Numbered from the stretch's first letter, positions 32,636-40,832 are shown. The stretch is DNA of 64,000 bases from CAYNSB01 sp964399625 (GCA_964399625.1 CAYNSB010000006.1:26461-90460), one strand, 5' to 3'. Notes: a model not told the origin generated them from the letters alone. Translations and numbers: made by a program.

Positions 32636-33874
32636 ATGAAGACGGGCACGATGCTGGTGGTGATGGCGGCGGGTCTGGCGATGGCGGGCTCGGCCCTGGC
32701 TCAGCAGGAGGGCGTCCTGACGGGCCGCATGCCCGACGGCATGGCGAGCCCCGCGCAAGCGGCCGACGCGAACGCCCCGAAGATCGTCTTCGACAAGATG
32801 TCGCACGAGTTCGGGAAGATCTCCGACGAGAAGTCCGTCGAGACCGTCTTCAAGTTCACGAACACGGGCAAGAGCAAGCTCGTCTTTACCTCGCCGCCCA
32901 AGGGGAGCTGCGGGTGCACCGTCCCGTCGCTGGCCAAGATGGAGTACGAGCCGGGCGAGAGCGGCGAGATGAAGATCATCTTCAACCCCGCCGGCAAGCA
33001 CGGCGAGCAGAACACCCGCGTGTCGTTCTCGACGAACGACCCGACGCAGAAGGACATCTCGCTGGCGATCCACTCCGTGGTCCGCCAGACGGTGTGGTTC
33101 GAGCCGCCGCTGGTCAGCTTCGGCGAGGTGGAGCTGGGCAAGACTCCCTCGCAGATCGTGAAGGTGAACGGGCCCGCGGGCGACTTCAAGGTCACCTATG
33201 CCAGCAGCACCAAGGGGCGCATCTTCGACATCAAGGTCCTGGACACTAAGGAGGTCGAGCTCGACGGCGAGAAGGTGAACCAGTCCACGATCGAGGTCAC
33301 GTTCAACGGGAAGGCCCCGCGCGGCCCGGTGCAGGCGATGGCGACGGCCCGCACCACGCTCGCGACGCACCAGCTCGCCGACTTCCAGATCATGGCCGAG
33401 GTCGTCGGGGATGTGCAGGTCCTGCCGGTCCGCGTGTCGCTGGGCATGCTCGAGGCCGACAGCACCTGGGCCCGCGAGGTGAAGGTCAAGTCCCGCGGCG
33501 GGCACCCGTTCAAGATCACCAAGGTCGAGCAGCAGTCGAATCTCACCGACGGGTTCGCGTCGGAGTTCAAGTCCGACGAGGGCTCCAACGACACGGCGTA
33601 CACGATCAAGCTCACGGGCAAGCACCCGAGCAACCCGCTGACGATCAACGGCAAGCTCTTGATCACAACGAACATCGAGGCCGACCCCGTCATCGAGGTG
33701 CCGCTTTCGGGCATGGTCCGCCCCAAGGGCGCGGTGCCCGCTCAGGGCGATCGCGGCGACAAGCCCGCCACCACTCCCGCGGGGCAGCCGATGATCCCCG
33801 CGGCGCACCCGGCCCCCGCGCCGGCCCCCGCAACGACGCCCGCCCAGCCCCAGAACCCCACCGCGCCCAAGTAG
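32636..33874 (+). CDS. Secreted DUF1573 protein
   Basis: 412 residues. Signal peptide (MLVVMAAGLAMAGSALAQ). An N-terminal DUF1573 Ig-like domain covers about residues 40-140: HEFGKISDEKSVETVFKFTN, then GSCGCTVP with the family's Cys pair and YEPGESGEMKIIFNP. A second similar beta-sandwich, VSFGEVELGKTPSQIVKV, and a third region (PLTINGKLLITTNIEADP) follow. The last 60 residues are Pro/Ala-rich. DUF1573 domains are HYDIN-like scaffolds on the cell surface. ATG 32636 has AAAGGA upstream. It starts a rightward cluster with rhodanese and MauE/DoxX genes and is divergent from the ECF sigma gene. Confidence 0.85.
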   Translation: MKTGTMLVVMAAGLAMAGSALAQQEGVLTGRMPDGMASPAQAADANAPKIVFDKMSHEFGKISDEKSVETVFKFTNTGKSKLVFTSPPKGSCGCTVPSLAKMEYEPGESGEMKIIFNPAGKHGEQNTRVSFSTNDPTQKDISLAIHSVVRQTVWFEPPLVSFGEVELGKTPSQIVKVNGPAGDFKVTYASSTKGRIFDIKVLDTKEVELDGEKVNQSTIEVTFNGKAPRGPVQAMATARTTLATHQLADFQIMAEVVGDVQVLPVRVSLGMLEADSTWAREVKVKSRGGHPFKITKVEQQSNLTDGFASEFKSDEGSNDTAYTIKLTGKHPSNPLTINGKLLITTNIEADPVIEVPLSGMVRPKGAVPAQGDRGDKPATTPAGQPMIPAAHPAPAPAPATTPAQPQNPTAPK

Positions 33875-33905
33875 TCCCGGCGAGGTTCGTCAACGGAGCG
33901 ATTCC

Positions 33906-34613
33906 ATGCGCAGCATCCTCACGCAGGCGGCGGTGATCATCGTGGTCGCGGGCGCTGTGGGCGGGTATTTCGCCTTCACACGCCCGCCGACGCTGGGCAC
34001 GCCCGCCAGCCCGGGCGATCGCCCCGCGGCCGCGCCGGGCACGTCGCCGGCAGCTCCAAAATCGGACGCGTCAACGTCGGGAACTTCCCCACAGGGTGGC
34101 ACGACGAAGCCGGAATCCGGCACGACTGAGGACCCTTCGAAGAAGCCTTCGGACGGCAAGCAGACGCCCCCGCCGCAACCGAAGGTCGATCCAAAGCCGC
34201 CTCAGGCGAAGGCATCGCCGGCTGCGACACCCGCCAAGCCCGAGCGCATGATCTCGCTCGAGCGCGCCAAGAAGCTCTTTGACGATCAGTCGCTCGATGG
34301 CAAGTCCGTGGTCTTCGTCGATGCCCGCGAGTACTGGCACTACACCGACGAGCACGTGCTGGGGGCGATGCACGTGGACAAGCGGTACTTCGACGGCGCG
34401 GCCCCCAAGAAGGTCCTCAATTACCTCCCGGGCAACGTCGTCGTCGTGTACTGCATGGGCGCGGATTGCACGGACAGCGAGGCCGTCGCCCAGCGGCTCG
34501 AGGCGCTCAACCTCAACATCGGGCCCATCTTCGTGATGAAGGACGGGCTGCCCGCGTGGATCAACGCGAAGTATCCGACGGCCAAGGGAGGGGAGGTCGG
34601 GTTCAGTGACTGA
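33906..34613 (+). CDS. Membrane-anchored rhodanese-domain protein
   Basis: 235 residues. A membrane anchor (LTQAAVIIVVAGAVGGYFAF) is followed by about 80 residues of Pro/Ser/Thr/Lys linker. The rhodanese domain (about 113-230) has SVVFVDAREYWHYTDEHVLGAMHV and the active-site loop VVVYCMGADCTDS with its sulfur-carrying Cys. Rhodaneses carry sulfane sulfur or act as redox relays; this one faces the periplasm. It starts 31 bases after the DUF1573 gene and its stop overlaps the MauE/DoxX start by eight bases, so the three are one operon. Confidence 0.85.
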   Translation: MRSILTQAAVIIVVAGAVGGYFAFTRPPTLGTPASPGDRPAAAPGTSPAAPKSDASTSGTSPQGGTTKPESGTTEDPSKKPSDGKQTPPPQPKVDPKPPQAKASPAATPAKPERMISLERAKKLFDDQSLDGKSVVFVDAREYWHYTDEHVLGAMHVDKRYFDGAAPKKVLNYLPGNVVVVYCMGADCTDSEAVAQRLEALNLNIGPIFVMKDGLPAWINAKYPTAKGGEVGFSD

Positions 34614-35154
34614 CGCGAAGGGCGCTGCGGCGCAGGTCGGCCCGATCGCCGCGTGGTGGTCCCTCGCGGCGTTCGCGCTGCGCTACGCGCTCGCGTTCGT
34701 GTTCCTCATCGCCGCGTGGACGAAACTGCAGGCGATGCTCGTGCCCGGCACGATCGCCGAGGTGGGCGTGGCGGGCCCGGTGAACTTCCGCGAGGCGATC
34801 CACGCCTACCAGATGAACCTTCCGACGTGGGTCGAGCACTGGGCGACGTACGCCATCCCGCTCGCGGAGGTGCTCGTTGCCACCTGCCTTGTGCTTGGGC
34901 TGTGGGTCCGCGGGGCGTCGCTCGTGTTCATCGCGCTCATCGGCGTGTTCCTCTACGGCATCCTCTCCGTGCTCAATCGCGGGCTGGACATCCACTGCGG
35001 ATGCTTCGGACGCCTGGCGTTCTTCTGCGATCCAGACAAGCCCATCACGTGGTGCAAGGTGCGCGAGAACATCGCGTTCGCGTCCGCGGCGGGGCTGCTG
35101 CTGATTTTCGGCGGCGGACGGGCCTCGCTCGATGCCGTTGTGCGGAAGGCGTAA
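34606..35154 (+). CDS. MauE/DoxX-family membrane protein
   Basis: 182 residues, four membrane helices (ALRYALAFVFLIAAWTK, WATYAIPLAEVLVATCLVLGLW, ASLVFIALIGVFLYGIL, ENIAFASAAGLLLIFG). After the third helix comes DIHCGCFGRL, the Cys-Gly-Cys motif of MauE, a protein needed for disulfide formation in methylamine dehydrogenase; DoxX relatives are thiosulfate:quinone oxidoreductase subunits. GTG 34606 lies in the tail of the rhodanese gene, with GGGGAGG just upstream. The neighbours suggest a periplasmic thiol or sulfur redox role. Confidence 0.85.
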   Translation: MTDAKGAAAQVGPIAAWWSLAAFALRYALAFVFLIAAWTKLQAMLVPGTIAEVGVAGPVNFREAIHAYQMNLPTWVEHWATYAIPLAEVLVATCLVLGLWVRGASLVFIALIGVFLYGILSVLNRGLDIHCGCFGRLAFFCDPDKPITWCKVRENIAFASAAGLLLIFGGGRASLDAVVRKA

Positions 35155-35252
35155 GGGACGCCGATCCGCTGGAATCGCGCCTAAACTTGGCTTTCCCACA
35201 CCGTCGCCCGGACGCGTAGTCGCCCGGGCCGAAAGTCCATGACGGAGCACCG

Positions 35253-35501
35253 ATGAGCAAGTTCAATCGTTTCAGCGCGACGCCCACGACCAAGACCAAG
35301 ATCACCAAGACCGCCGGCTCGGGCAAGGTCTATGTGGACTGGAAGGACGTGGACAATCTCCGTCGCCTCATGACTCCCAACGGCAAGATCTACGGGCGCA
35401 AGCGCGCCGGCGCGACCGCCGCGGAGCAGCGCCTGCTCGCCCAGGCGATCAAGCGGGCCCGCTTCATGGCCCTGCTGCCGTACACCTCCGCGACGCTCTG
35501 A
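35253..35501 (+). CDS. rpsR: 30S ribosomal protein bS18
   Basis: 82 residues, short and basic. YVDWKDVDNLRRLMTPNGKIYGRKRAGATAAEQRLL in pieces matches the S18 core (Y-K-D-x-x-x-L-R-R-F/L then G-K-I-x-x-R-R-x-G-x-x-A). The end AIKRARFMALLPYTS is the strongly conserved KRAR-x-x-A-L-L-P-F/Y finish. It binds 16S rRNA in the small-subunit platform with S6. Unusually it stands alone here: no S6, ssb or L9 gene lies next to it, although these normally accompany rpsR. It follows the MauE gene by 98 bases. Confidence 0.95.
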   Translation: MSKFNRFSATPTTKTKITKTAGSGKVYVDWKDVDNLRRLMTPNGKIYGRKRAGATAAEQRLLAQAIKRARFMALLPYTSATL

Positions 35502-35569
35502 TCACGCGGGCAACGTCGGCGCCTCGCATCCACGGGTTGCCGCATGCGCGTTGGGCATGGAGGATGGGT

Positions 35570-36091
35570 GTGCTCAAGACCTCGGCGTTCTCACAGGCAC
35601 CTGAGCGGAATTACCCGGGCATCGTCGCGCGCACGCGACTTGTCCCCGGTGCCGATCGCCAGACGATGATGCAAATCGCCGTGGACGCGCTCTGGGAGGC
35701 GCTGGGCACGCGCGGCGTCTCGTGGATCGGGTTCTACCTCAAGACACCCGACCGCGACGAGATGCTCCTGGGCCCGCGGCGCGACAAGCCCGCGTGCTCG
35801 CCCATCGGGATGCACGGCATGTGCGGGCGCTGCTGGCAGGAGAAACGACCCGTGCTCGTGCGCGATGTGCGCACGCTGGGCACGGGCTACATCGCCTGCG
35901 ACCCGAAGGACCTGAGCGAGGCCGTGGTGCCGTGCTTCGAGCCCGATGGCTCGTGCTGGGGCGTGCTGGACGCGGACAGTTACGACGTCGGGGCGTTTGG
36001 CGATGCGGACATCGCGGGGCTGACACGCGTGATCGAGCACCTGGGGCTGAGCACGCCGGTGCGCCCGGCGCCTCCGATCCTGCGCCTGTGA
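35570..36091 (+). CDS. GAF-domain protein, free methionine-(R)-sulfoxide reductase-like
   Basis: 173 residues, a single GAF domain. SWIGFYLKTPDRDEMLLGP starts the fold. PACSPIGMHGMCGRCW, TGYIACDPKDLSEAVVP and WGVLDADSYDVGAF hold the three Cys (PAC, MCG, IAC) that define the fRMsr (MsrC) active site. A fourth Cys, in VVPCFEP, is extra. It would reduce free Met-R-sulfoxide with thioredoxin. GTG 35570 is preferred since GGAGG lies six bases before it; ATG 35564 is the alternative. An anchored MsrB-MsrA gene follows a kilobase downstream. Confidence 0.75.
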   Translation: MLKTSAFSQAPERNYPGIVARTRLVPGADRQTMMQIAVDALWEALGTRGVSWIGFYLKTPDRDEMLLGPRRDKPACSPIGMHGMCGRCWQEKRPVLVRDVRTLGTGYIACDPKDLSEAVVPCFEPDGSCWGVLDADSYDVGAFGDADIAGLTRVIEHLGLSTPVRPAPPILRL

Positions 36092-36131
36092 CGGGATCGC
36101 TCCGTCGGTCGGCGCGCCGAACAATGCGCCC

Positions 36132-36992
36132 ATGACCATCCGCATCGAGCGTGTTCGCCCCGAGTGGGTCCCCGAGCTTGGGCGCATCTGCTTCGAGGCC
36201 TTCAGCGCTCTGCAGGATGAGCACGGCGTGGAGCGCGACTTCGACTCGCCCGACAGCGGCGCGATGATCGTCGGCATGTTCGCCTCGCGCGAGGATTTCG
36301 CGGGCTTCGCCGCGCTCGACGGCGACACGCTGCTGGGCTCGAACTTCCTGGGCTTCTCCGACGATGTCGCCGGCGTGGGCCCGATCACGGTGCGCCCGGA
36401 CGTGCAATCGCGCGGCGTGGGGCGAATGCTCATGAACGCGGTGCTGGAGGAGGCGCGCCGACGCGGCATCGCGCGCGTGCGCCTGCTGCAGGAGGCGATC
36501 AACACCGCGTCCATCTCGCTGTACACGAGCCTGGGCTTTGACTGGCGCGAGGCGTGCGCGCTGATGCGCCCCGCCATCGCCGCCGAGCCCGCGCCAGGCG
36601 TGCGCCCCGTCGAGGAGCGAGACCTGCCTGCGATCGAGGCGATCTCACTTCGGCACTACCACCACTCGCGCCGCAACGAGGTCGCGGCGTTCCTGCGGAT
36701 GGGGCTTCCGGGCGTGCTGCTCGAGCGCGACCGACGCGCCATCGGCTACTACTTCCCGGGCATGCTGGGGCACGGCTTCGCGGAGCTCGAGGCCGACCTG
36801 GCGATGCTCGTCACGCAGGCGATGCGCGAGGCCCCGCCCATGTTCCACCGGTGCATCGTGCCCCTTGGCGAGCACGGGCTGCACCGGGCGCTGCTGGGCG
36901 CCGGCTGCCGCACCATCAAGTTGCTGAACTACATGAGCCTGGGCGAGTACACGCGCCCGCGCAGCGCCTGGATGCCGTGCATCGGGTTCTGA
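36132..36992 (+). CDS. GNAT acetyltransferase with a second, degenerate acyltransferase-like half
   Basis: 286 residues. The N-terminal GNAT fold has ITVRPDVQSRGVGRMLMNAVLEEARRRG in pieces: the R/Q-x-x-G-x-G acetyl-CoA motif at about residues 93-102, then ISLYTSLGFDWREA. The C-terminal 140 residues (RPVEERDLPAIEAISLRHY ... IKLLNYMSLGEY) resemble another GNAT half that lacks the CoA motif, as in tandem GNAT proteins. Substrate is unknown. It lies between the fRMsr-like gene and the MsrBA gene. Confidence 0.8.
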   Translation: MTIRIERVRPEWVPELGRICFEAFSALQDEHGVERDFDSPDSGAMIVGMFASREDFAGFAALDGDTLLGSNFLGFSDDVAGVGPITVRPDVQSRGVGRMLMNAVLEEARRRGIARVRLLQEAINTASISLYTSLGFDWREACALMRPAIAAEPAPGVRPVEERDLPAIEAISLRHYHHSRRNEVAAFLRMGLPGVLLERDRRAIGYYFPGMLGHGFAELEADLAMLVTQAMREAPPMFHRCIVPLGEHGLHRALLGAGCRTIKLLNYMSLGEYTRPRSAWMPCIGF

Positions 36993-37187
36993 TCGATTCC
37001 GGACCCGATCCATGCCTATTCAAACCGCGTTCGCACGCTCCAGAGCGGGGCAAACCGTTGGGCATCGCGCTCCGTAACCATCCATGCCCCGCCGACGTCG
37101 AATACACCAGTGGGCAAGGATCAGCGTGAGTGGGCGCACGACGCCCGCGCCCGGCACGTTTGCGCCCCGCCCGCGCCCGGAGATTCC

Positions 37188-38315
37188 ATGAAAGCCACGA
37201 CTCTCGCCATCCTCTTTCTTGCGGCCGTGCTCGTCGCCGCGGGCCTGACGCACGCGATGCGTTCGCGTCTGCTCGGCCCGGATGATGCCCCGCCGCCCTC
37301 GAACTCCCCCACTTCCAAGGACGCTCAATCAGTCATGAAAGCCACAGCCGAGAAGAAGGGCCCCGTGTACTCCCGCTCCGCGTACAACGTCACCCCCTAC
37401 GAGCAGAGCAAGATCGACGAGCTCGCCAAGAAGCTCACGCCCGAGCAGGCCAAGGTGATCCTCAAGAAGGGCACCGAGCCCGCGTTCTGCGGCGACCTCA
37501 CCGACAACCACAAGGACGGCACGTACATCTGCCGCTTGTGCGGGCTGCCGCTCTTCAAGAGCGACGCGAAGTTCAACTCCGGCACCGGTTGGCCGAGCTT
37601 CTTCCAGCCGTTCGACAAGGCCCACATCCACTACGAGAAGGACACGGCCTACGGCATGATCCGCATCGAGACGACGTGCGCCCGCTGCGGCTCGCACCTC
37701 GGGCACGTGTTCGAGGATGGGCCCGAGCCCACGGGCCTTCGCTACTGCATGAACTCCGTCTCGCTCGATTTCGTCGAGAAGGGCACGGAGCTGCCCCCGG
37801 CGAGCCAGCCCGTGAAGACCGCGACGGCGTACTTCGCCGGCGGGTGCTTCTGGGGCACGGAGGACCTCCTGCAGGGCGTGCCCGGCGTGATCAACGTCAT
37901 CAGCGGGTACCAGGGCGGCACCACGAAGAACCCCACGTACAAGCAGGTCTGCACGGGCGAGACGGGGCACGCCGAGACGGTCCGCGTGGACTACGACCCC
38001 AACGCCGTGTCGTACGAGACGCTGCTGAAGCAGTTCTTCCGGTTCCACGATCCCACGACGCTCAACCGCCAGGGCCCGGACCACGGGACGCAGTACCGCT
38101 CGGCGATCTTCGCCGACGGCGATGAGCAGTACGAGGCCGCGAAGAAGTTCATCGCGGAACAGCAGGGCAAGAAGCGCTTCGCGGGCAAGAAGATCGTGAC
38201 CGAGGTGCGGAAGGTTTCCGAGGCCGGGCCGTTCTACCCCGCCGAGGAGTACCACCAGGACTACCACGAGCGCCACGGCGGGCACTGCACGATCCCTGCC
38301 GATGACGACGAGTGA
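37188..38315 (+). CDS. msrAB: Membrane-anchored MsrB-MsrA fusion, peptide methionine sulfoxide reductase
   Basis: 375 residues. A membrane anchor (TLAILFLAAVLVAAGLTHAM) is followed by MsrB (about residues 50-205): zinc Cys pairs CRLCG and CARCG, GTGWPSFFQP, and catalytic Cys187 in RYCMNSVSL. The MsrA domain (about 212-370) starts with AGGCFWGTEDLLQ, catalytic Cys220, and has GYQGG, GHAETVRVDYDP and the C-terminal EEYHQDYHERHGG. MsrB and MsrA reduce R and S sulfoxides of methionine in proteins; the anchor implies the periplasm. The order MsrB-MsrA is the less common fusion order. ATG 37188 has GGAG upstream. Confidence 0.9.
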   Translation: MKATTLAILFLAAVLVAAGLTHAMRSRLLGPDDAPPPSNSPTSKDAQSVMKATAEKKGPVYSRSAYNVTPYEQSKIDELAKKLTPEQAKVILKKGTEPAFCGDLTDNHKDGTYICRLCGLPLFKSDAKFNSGTGWPSFFQPFDKAHIHYEKDTAYGMIRIETTCARCGSHLGHVFEDGPEPTGLRYCMNSVSLDFVEKGTELPPASQPVKTATAYFAGGCFWGTEDLLQGVPGVINVISGYQGGTTKNPTYKQVCTGETGHAETVRVDYDPNAVSYETLLKQFFRFHDPTTLNRQGPDHGTQYRSAIFADGDEQYEAAKKFIAEQQGKKRFAGKKIVTEVRKVSEAGPFYPAEEYHQDYHERHGGHCTIPADDDE

Positions 38316-38350
38316 TCGTCACGAGGCTTTCGATGAGGCTCGATATACTG

Positions 38351-38384
38351 CCCGCGCGGGCGCTCGGCGGAGCGCCCGCGCGGG
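38351..38384 (+). promoter_or_regulatory. Perfect 14-bp hairpin in the leader of the BNR-repeat gene
   Basis: Arms 38351-38364 (CCCGCGCGGGCGCT) and 38371-38384 pair fully around the loop CGGCGG. The 3' arm includes the first bases of GGGAG (38382-38386), the Shine-Dalgarno for the ATG at 38395. It could mask the ribosome site, end the msrAB transcript, or both. The tail after the stem (AGTCTTTC) has a short T-run. Confidence 0.6.
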
Positions 38385-38394
38385 AGTCTTTCAT

Positions 38395-39567
38395 ATGTTG
38401 ATCCGTGCGTGGCTCGCGTTGTCGATCGGGACGAGCGTGCTTGGAAGCGTCGCGCTCGCGCAGCAACCCACCGCCACCGCGCCCCAGGCGACGAAGGACC
38501 AGTCGAGCAACGACCAGGCGAACAAGGCTCCGGCCCCAAAGTCCGATGCTCCCAAGCCCGACCTTTCCAAGGCCAAGTACGCCTGGGAGAAGCTCACCAC
38601 CGAGCCCTATCCCGGCAAGCAGGACGACATCTTCTTCGTGAACCCGGACCTCGGCTGGTACGTGAACGGAGCCGGGTACATCTACACAACGCCCGACGGC
38701 GGCGCGACGTGGACCCAGCAGCTCCATCAGAAGGGCACGTTCTTCCGCTGCGTCGCTTTCGCGGACGCCAAGCGCGGATGGGCGGGAAACGTCGGCCCGG
38801 ACTATTACCCGGGCGTCACCGACAGCACGCCGCTCTACGAGACGAGCGACGGCGGCACGACGTGGACCGCGGTCGCCGGCGTGACGGGCGACAAGGTCAA
38901 GGGGTTGTGCGCCCTGGAGGTGGTTCGCGGCGCGGGCGGCGCGACGCGGGTCGTGGGCGCCGGGCGCGTCGGCGGTCCGCCCTCGCTCATCATGTCCGAC
39001 GATCTGGGCAAGACCTGGAAGCAGATCGATGTCTCCGCTCAGTGCGGGGCGATCTTCGATGTCCACTTCACGGACATGACGCACGGCTTCCTCGCCGCCG
39101 CCACGGACGCGGACACGGAGAAATCGCACGCGCTCGTGCTCGCGACGCGCGACGGCGGCGCGACGTGGACCAGGGTCTACGAGTCGAAGCGCCCGTGGGA
39201 GATCACCTGGAAGCTCTCGTTCCCCACGCCCGCCACCGGCTACGTCACGATCCAGTCGTACAACCCGGACAAGGCGATCGCCCAGCGCTTCGTCGCCAAG
39301 ACGACCGACGCGGGCAAGACGTGGACGGAGCTGCCGCTCACGGACAACTTCAAGGTCCGCGAGTTTGGTGTTGCGTTCCTCGATGAGAAGGTCGGGTGGG
39401 TCGGCGCCACGCCCTTCAGTTTCGAGACGCTCGACGGCGGCGCGACGTGGACGCCCTGCACGATGGGCAACGCGGTGAACAAGGTCCGCGTGCTCAAGAC
39501 GTCGACGGGCTTTGTCGCGTACGCGATCGGCGTTGAGGTGCGCAAGCTCGCGGGTGCTGCGCAATGA
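38395..39567 (+). CDS. Secreted BNR/Asp-box repeat protein (YCF48-like)
   Basis: 390 residues. Signal peptide (AWLALSIGTSVLGSVALAQ), then a Lys/Pro/Ala-rich linker of about 40 residues. Six Asp-box-like repeats follow: PDGGATWTQQ, DGGTTWTAV, DLGKTWKQI, DGGATWTRV, DAGKTWTEL and DGGATWTPC. These build a beta-propeller as in sialidases and in the photosystem assembly factor YCF48. No sialidase catalytic triad is visible, so it is more likely a binding scaffold. Translation may depend on the hairpin just upstream. Its stop overlaps the following ABM gene by four bases (ATGA). Confidence 0.8.
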   Translation: MLIRAWLALSIGTSVLGSVALAQQPTATAPQATKDQSSNDQANKAPAPKSDAPKPDLSKAKYAWEKLTTEPYPGKQDDIFFVNPDLGWYVNGAGYIYTTPDGGATWTQQLHQKGTFFRCVAFADAKRGWAGNVGPDYYPGVTDSTPLYETSDGGTTWTAVAGVTGDKVKGLCALEVVRGAGGATRVVGAGRVGGPPSLIMSDDLGKTWKQIDVSAQCGAIFDVHFTDMTHGFLAAATDADTEKSHALVLATRDGGATWTRVYESKRPWEITWKLSFPTPATGYVTIQSYNPDKAIAQRFVAKTTDAGKTWTELPLTDNFKVREFGVAFLDEKVGWVGATPFSFETLDGGATWTPCTMGNAVNKVRVLKTSTGFVAYAIGVEVRKLAGAAQ

Positions 39568-39878
39568 AGGACCCCACGCGCATCGACTTGCACTTGCGCA
39601 TTCGAGTCAGGATGGGGATGCGCGAGGAGTTCTTGTCATTCCTGCGCGACGCGGTGCCGATCTACGAGTCACCGGGCGGCATCGAGGTCCGCCTGCTCCA
39701 GCACGCGAGCGACGACCACCGCTTCATCGAGCTGGTGCTCTACCAGGACGAGGCGACGTACCAGCGCGACCAGCATCGCATGGAGCACGACCCGACGATG
39801 CGCGACCTGCTTCAGCGCTGGCGGGCGCTGCTCGAAGGGCCGCCGGTTGTTGAGGTGTATCGCCTCCGCGCGATATGA
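39564..39878 (+). CDS. ABM/NIPSNAP-like dimeric alpha-beta barrel protein
   Basis: 104 residues. RIDLHLRIRVRMGMREEFLSFLRDAVPIYESPGGI in pieces and RFIELVLYQDEATYQRDQ fit the ferredoxin-like antibiotic biosynthesis monooxygenase fold: strand, helix, strand, strand, helix, strand. No cofactor-binding residues are clear, as usual for the family. ATG overlaps the BNR stop, so the two are translated together. It may process a small molecule or serve as a degradation enzyme; function unknown. Confidence 0.65.
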   Translation: MKDPTRIDLHLRIRVRMGMREEFLSFLRDAVPIYESPGGIEVRLLQHASDDHRFIELVLYQDEATYQRDQHRMEHDPTMRDLLQRWRALLEGPPVVEVYRLRAI

Positions 39879-39914
39879 ACGCGATGGAGGCGTTTCGCGC
39901 CGACGCTCTGGCCC

Positions 39915-39951
39915 GAAAACGAAACCGCCCCGAGTCTTTCGACCCGGGGCG
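39915..39951 (-). terminator. Rho-independent terminator of the RRM gene
   Basis: On the minus strand an 11-bp stem (arms 39941-39951 and 39926-39936, with one G-U pair) closes a GAAA tetraloop and is followed by GTTTCGTTTT. It lies 35 bases beyond the RRM stop (39986). Confidence 0.85.
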
Positions 39952-39985
39952 TTGTGTTTCAGAACGGATTGATCAGCGGAGCGGA

Positions 39986-40357
39986 TTACCAGCCGCCGCG
40001 GCCACCGCCGCCGCCGCCACCCCCACGACCGCCACCGAACCCACCGCGGCCGCCGCCGCCGCCACCGAACCCACCACGGCCGCCACCGCCGCCGCCGAAC
40101 CCGCCGGCGCGGGGCTCGCGGGGCTTGGCCTCGTTGACTGTGAGGTCACGGCCATCGAGACCCTTGCCGTTCATTCCCTGGATCGCGGCCTGAGCCTCCG
40201 CGTCGTTGGGCATCTCGACGAACCCGAAGCCGCGGGAGCGGCCCGTGTCACGATCCGTCACCACCTGGGCGGAGGCGACAGCGCCGAACTGCTCGAAGGC
40301 AGCGCGCAGACCGGCATCATTGGTGCTGAACGACAGATTACCGACATAGAGCTTCAT
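39986..40357 (-). CDS. Glycine-rich RRM RNA-binding protein
   Basis: 123 residues. One RRM covers residues 1-82: RNP2 LYVGNL and RNP1 RGFGFVEM with FEQFGAVASAQVVTDRDTG between them. The tail is about 40 residues of Gly/Arg/Phe (RGG-like repeats) ending GRGGW. This is the class of small cold-induced RNA-binding proteins of cyanobacteria and planctomycetes, which bind single-stranded RNA. ATG 40357 follows a weak AGGG. The 265 bases upstream (to 40622) hold no gene and may form a regulated leader. Confidence 0.9.
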   Translation of the reverse strand: MKLYVGNLSFSTNDAGLRAAFEQFGAVASAQVVTDRDTGRSRGFGFVEMPNDAEAQAAIQGMNGKGLDGRDLTVNEAKPREPRAGGFGGGGGGRGGFGGGGGGRGGFGGGRGGGGGGGGRGGW

Positions 40358-40622
40358 ACTGGACCCTGAACTTTTCGCCCGAGGAACTTGGAAACCGGTG
40401 CTCAGAACTCGGGCGAGATCAGGGCGTCGGTCGCGAACAGGCCCGCCGGCAATCCGGCGACACGGCCTTCGTACAAGACAAATGCTAGCACGGGTATCCA
40501 CCCCGGGCGCTCCGGGCCGTGCCGAAACCTCACTCCGTGTGCACAACTGGCACGCAAACACTGCTCTGACAAAGTCTTGCGGTGTTCGGCTTTGGTGTGG
40601 ATCGCCTGTGGATGGCGCGTGC

Positions 40623-40742
40623 TCAGCGCCCGCAACGGGGGGGAGGTCCGCAGTGTCCGCCGCGCTCCACGACGATGCACCCGGACAACCCCAGCGCGCA
40701 CGACACCAGGCCCAGCACGAGGGCGATTCGAACCCGACTCAT
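40623..40742 (-). CDS. Tiny lipoprotein, 39 residues
   Basis: Starts MSRVRIALVLGLVSCALGLSGC: a short basic head, a hydrophobic core and lipobox LSGC. Only about 18 residues follow the Cys, including more Cys and Pro (HCGPPPRCGR). AAGGGGA lies seven bases upstream of ATG 40742. Its size is like entericidin or other very short lipoproteins; function unknown. Confidence 0.6.
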   Translation of the reverse strand: MSRVRIALVLGLVSCALGLSGCIVVERGGHCGPPPRCGR

Positions 40743-40832
40743 GTGATTCCCCTTTCCCTTTTTTGCCGCTCCGCGGCGGCGTCGGGGAAGTCCGATGCGC
40801 CCCCCGCCTGGCGGTTCCACGCGCGGACGCTC

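Noticed and set aside
34580..34600. CCAAGGGAGGGGAGG as a second copy of the dus insert repeat
   Set aside because: It serves as codons of the rhodanese tail and as the ribosome site of the MauE gene; the match is short.
39999..40110. CRISPR-like short repeats near 40 kb
   Set aside because: They are the GGCGGC codons of the RRM protein's Gly-rich tail, with no spacers.
40715..40742. T-loop-like GGGTTCGAATC on the minus strand, suggesting a tRNA 3' half
   Set aside because: It encodes S-R-V-R-I at the start of the small lipoprotein. No acceptor stem or anticodon arm can be folded around it.
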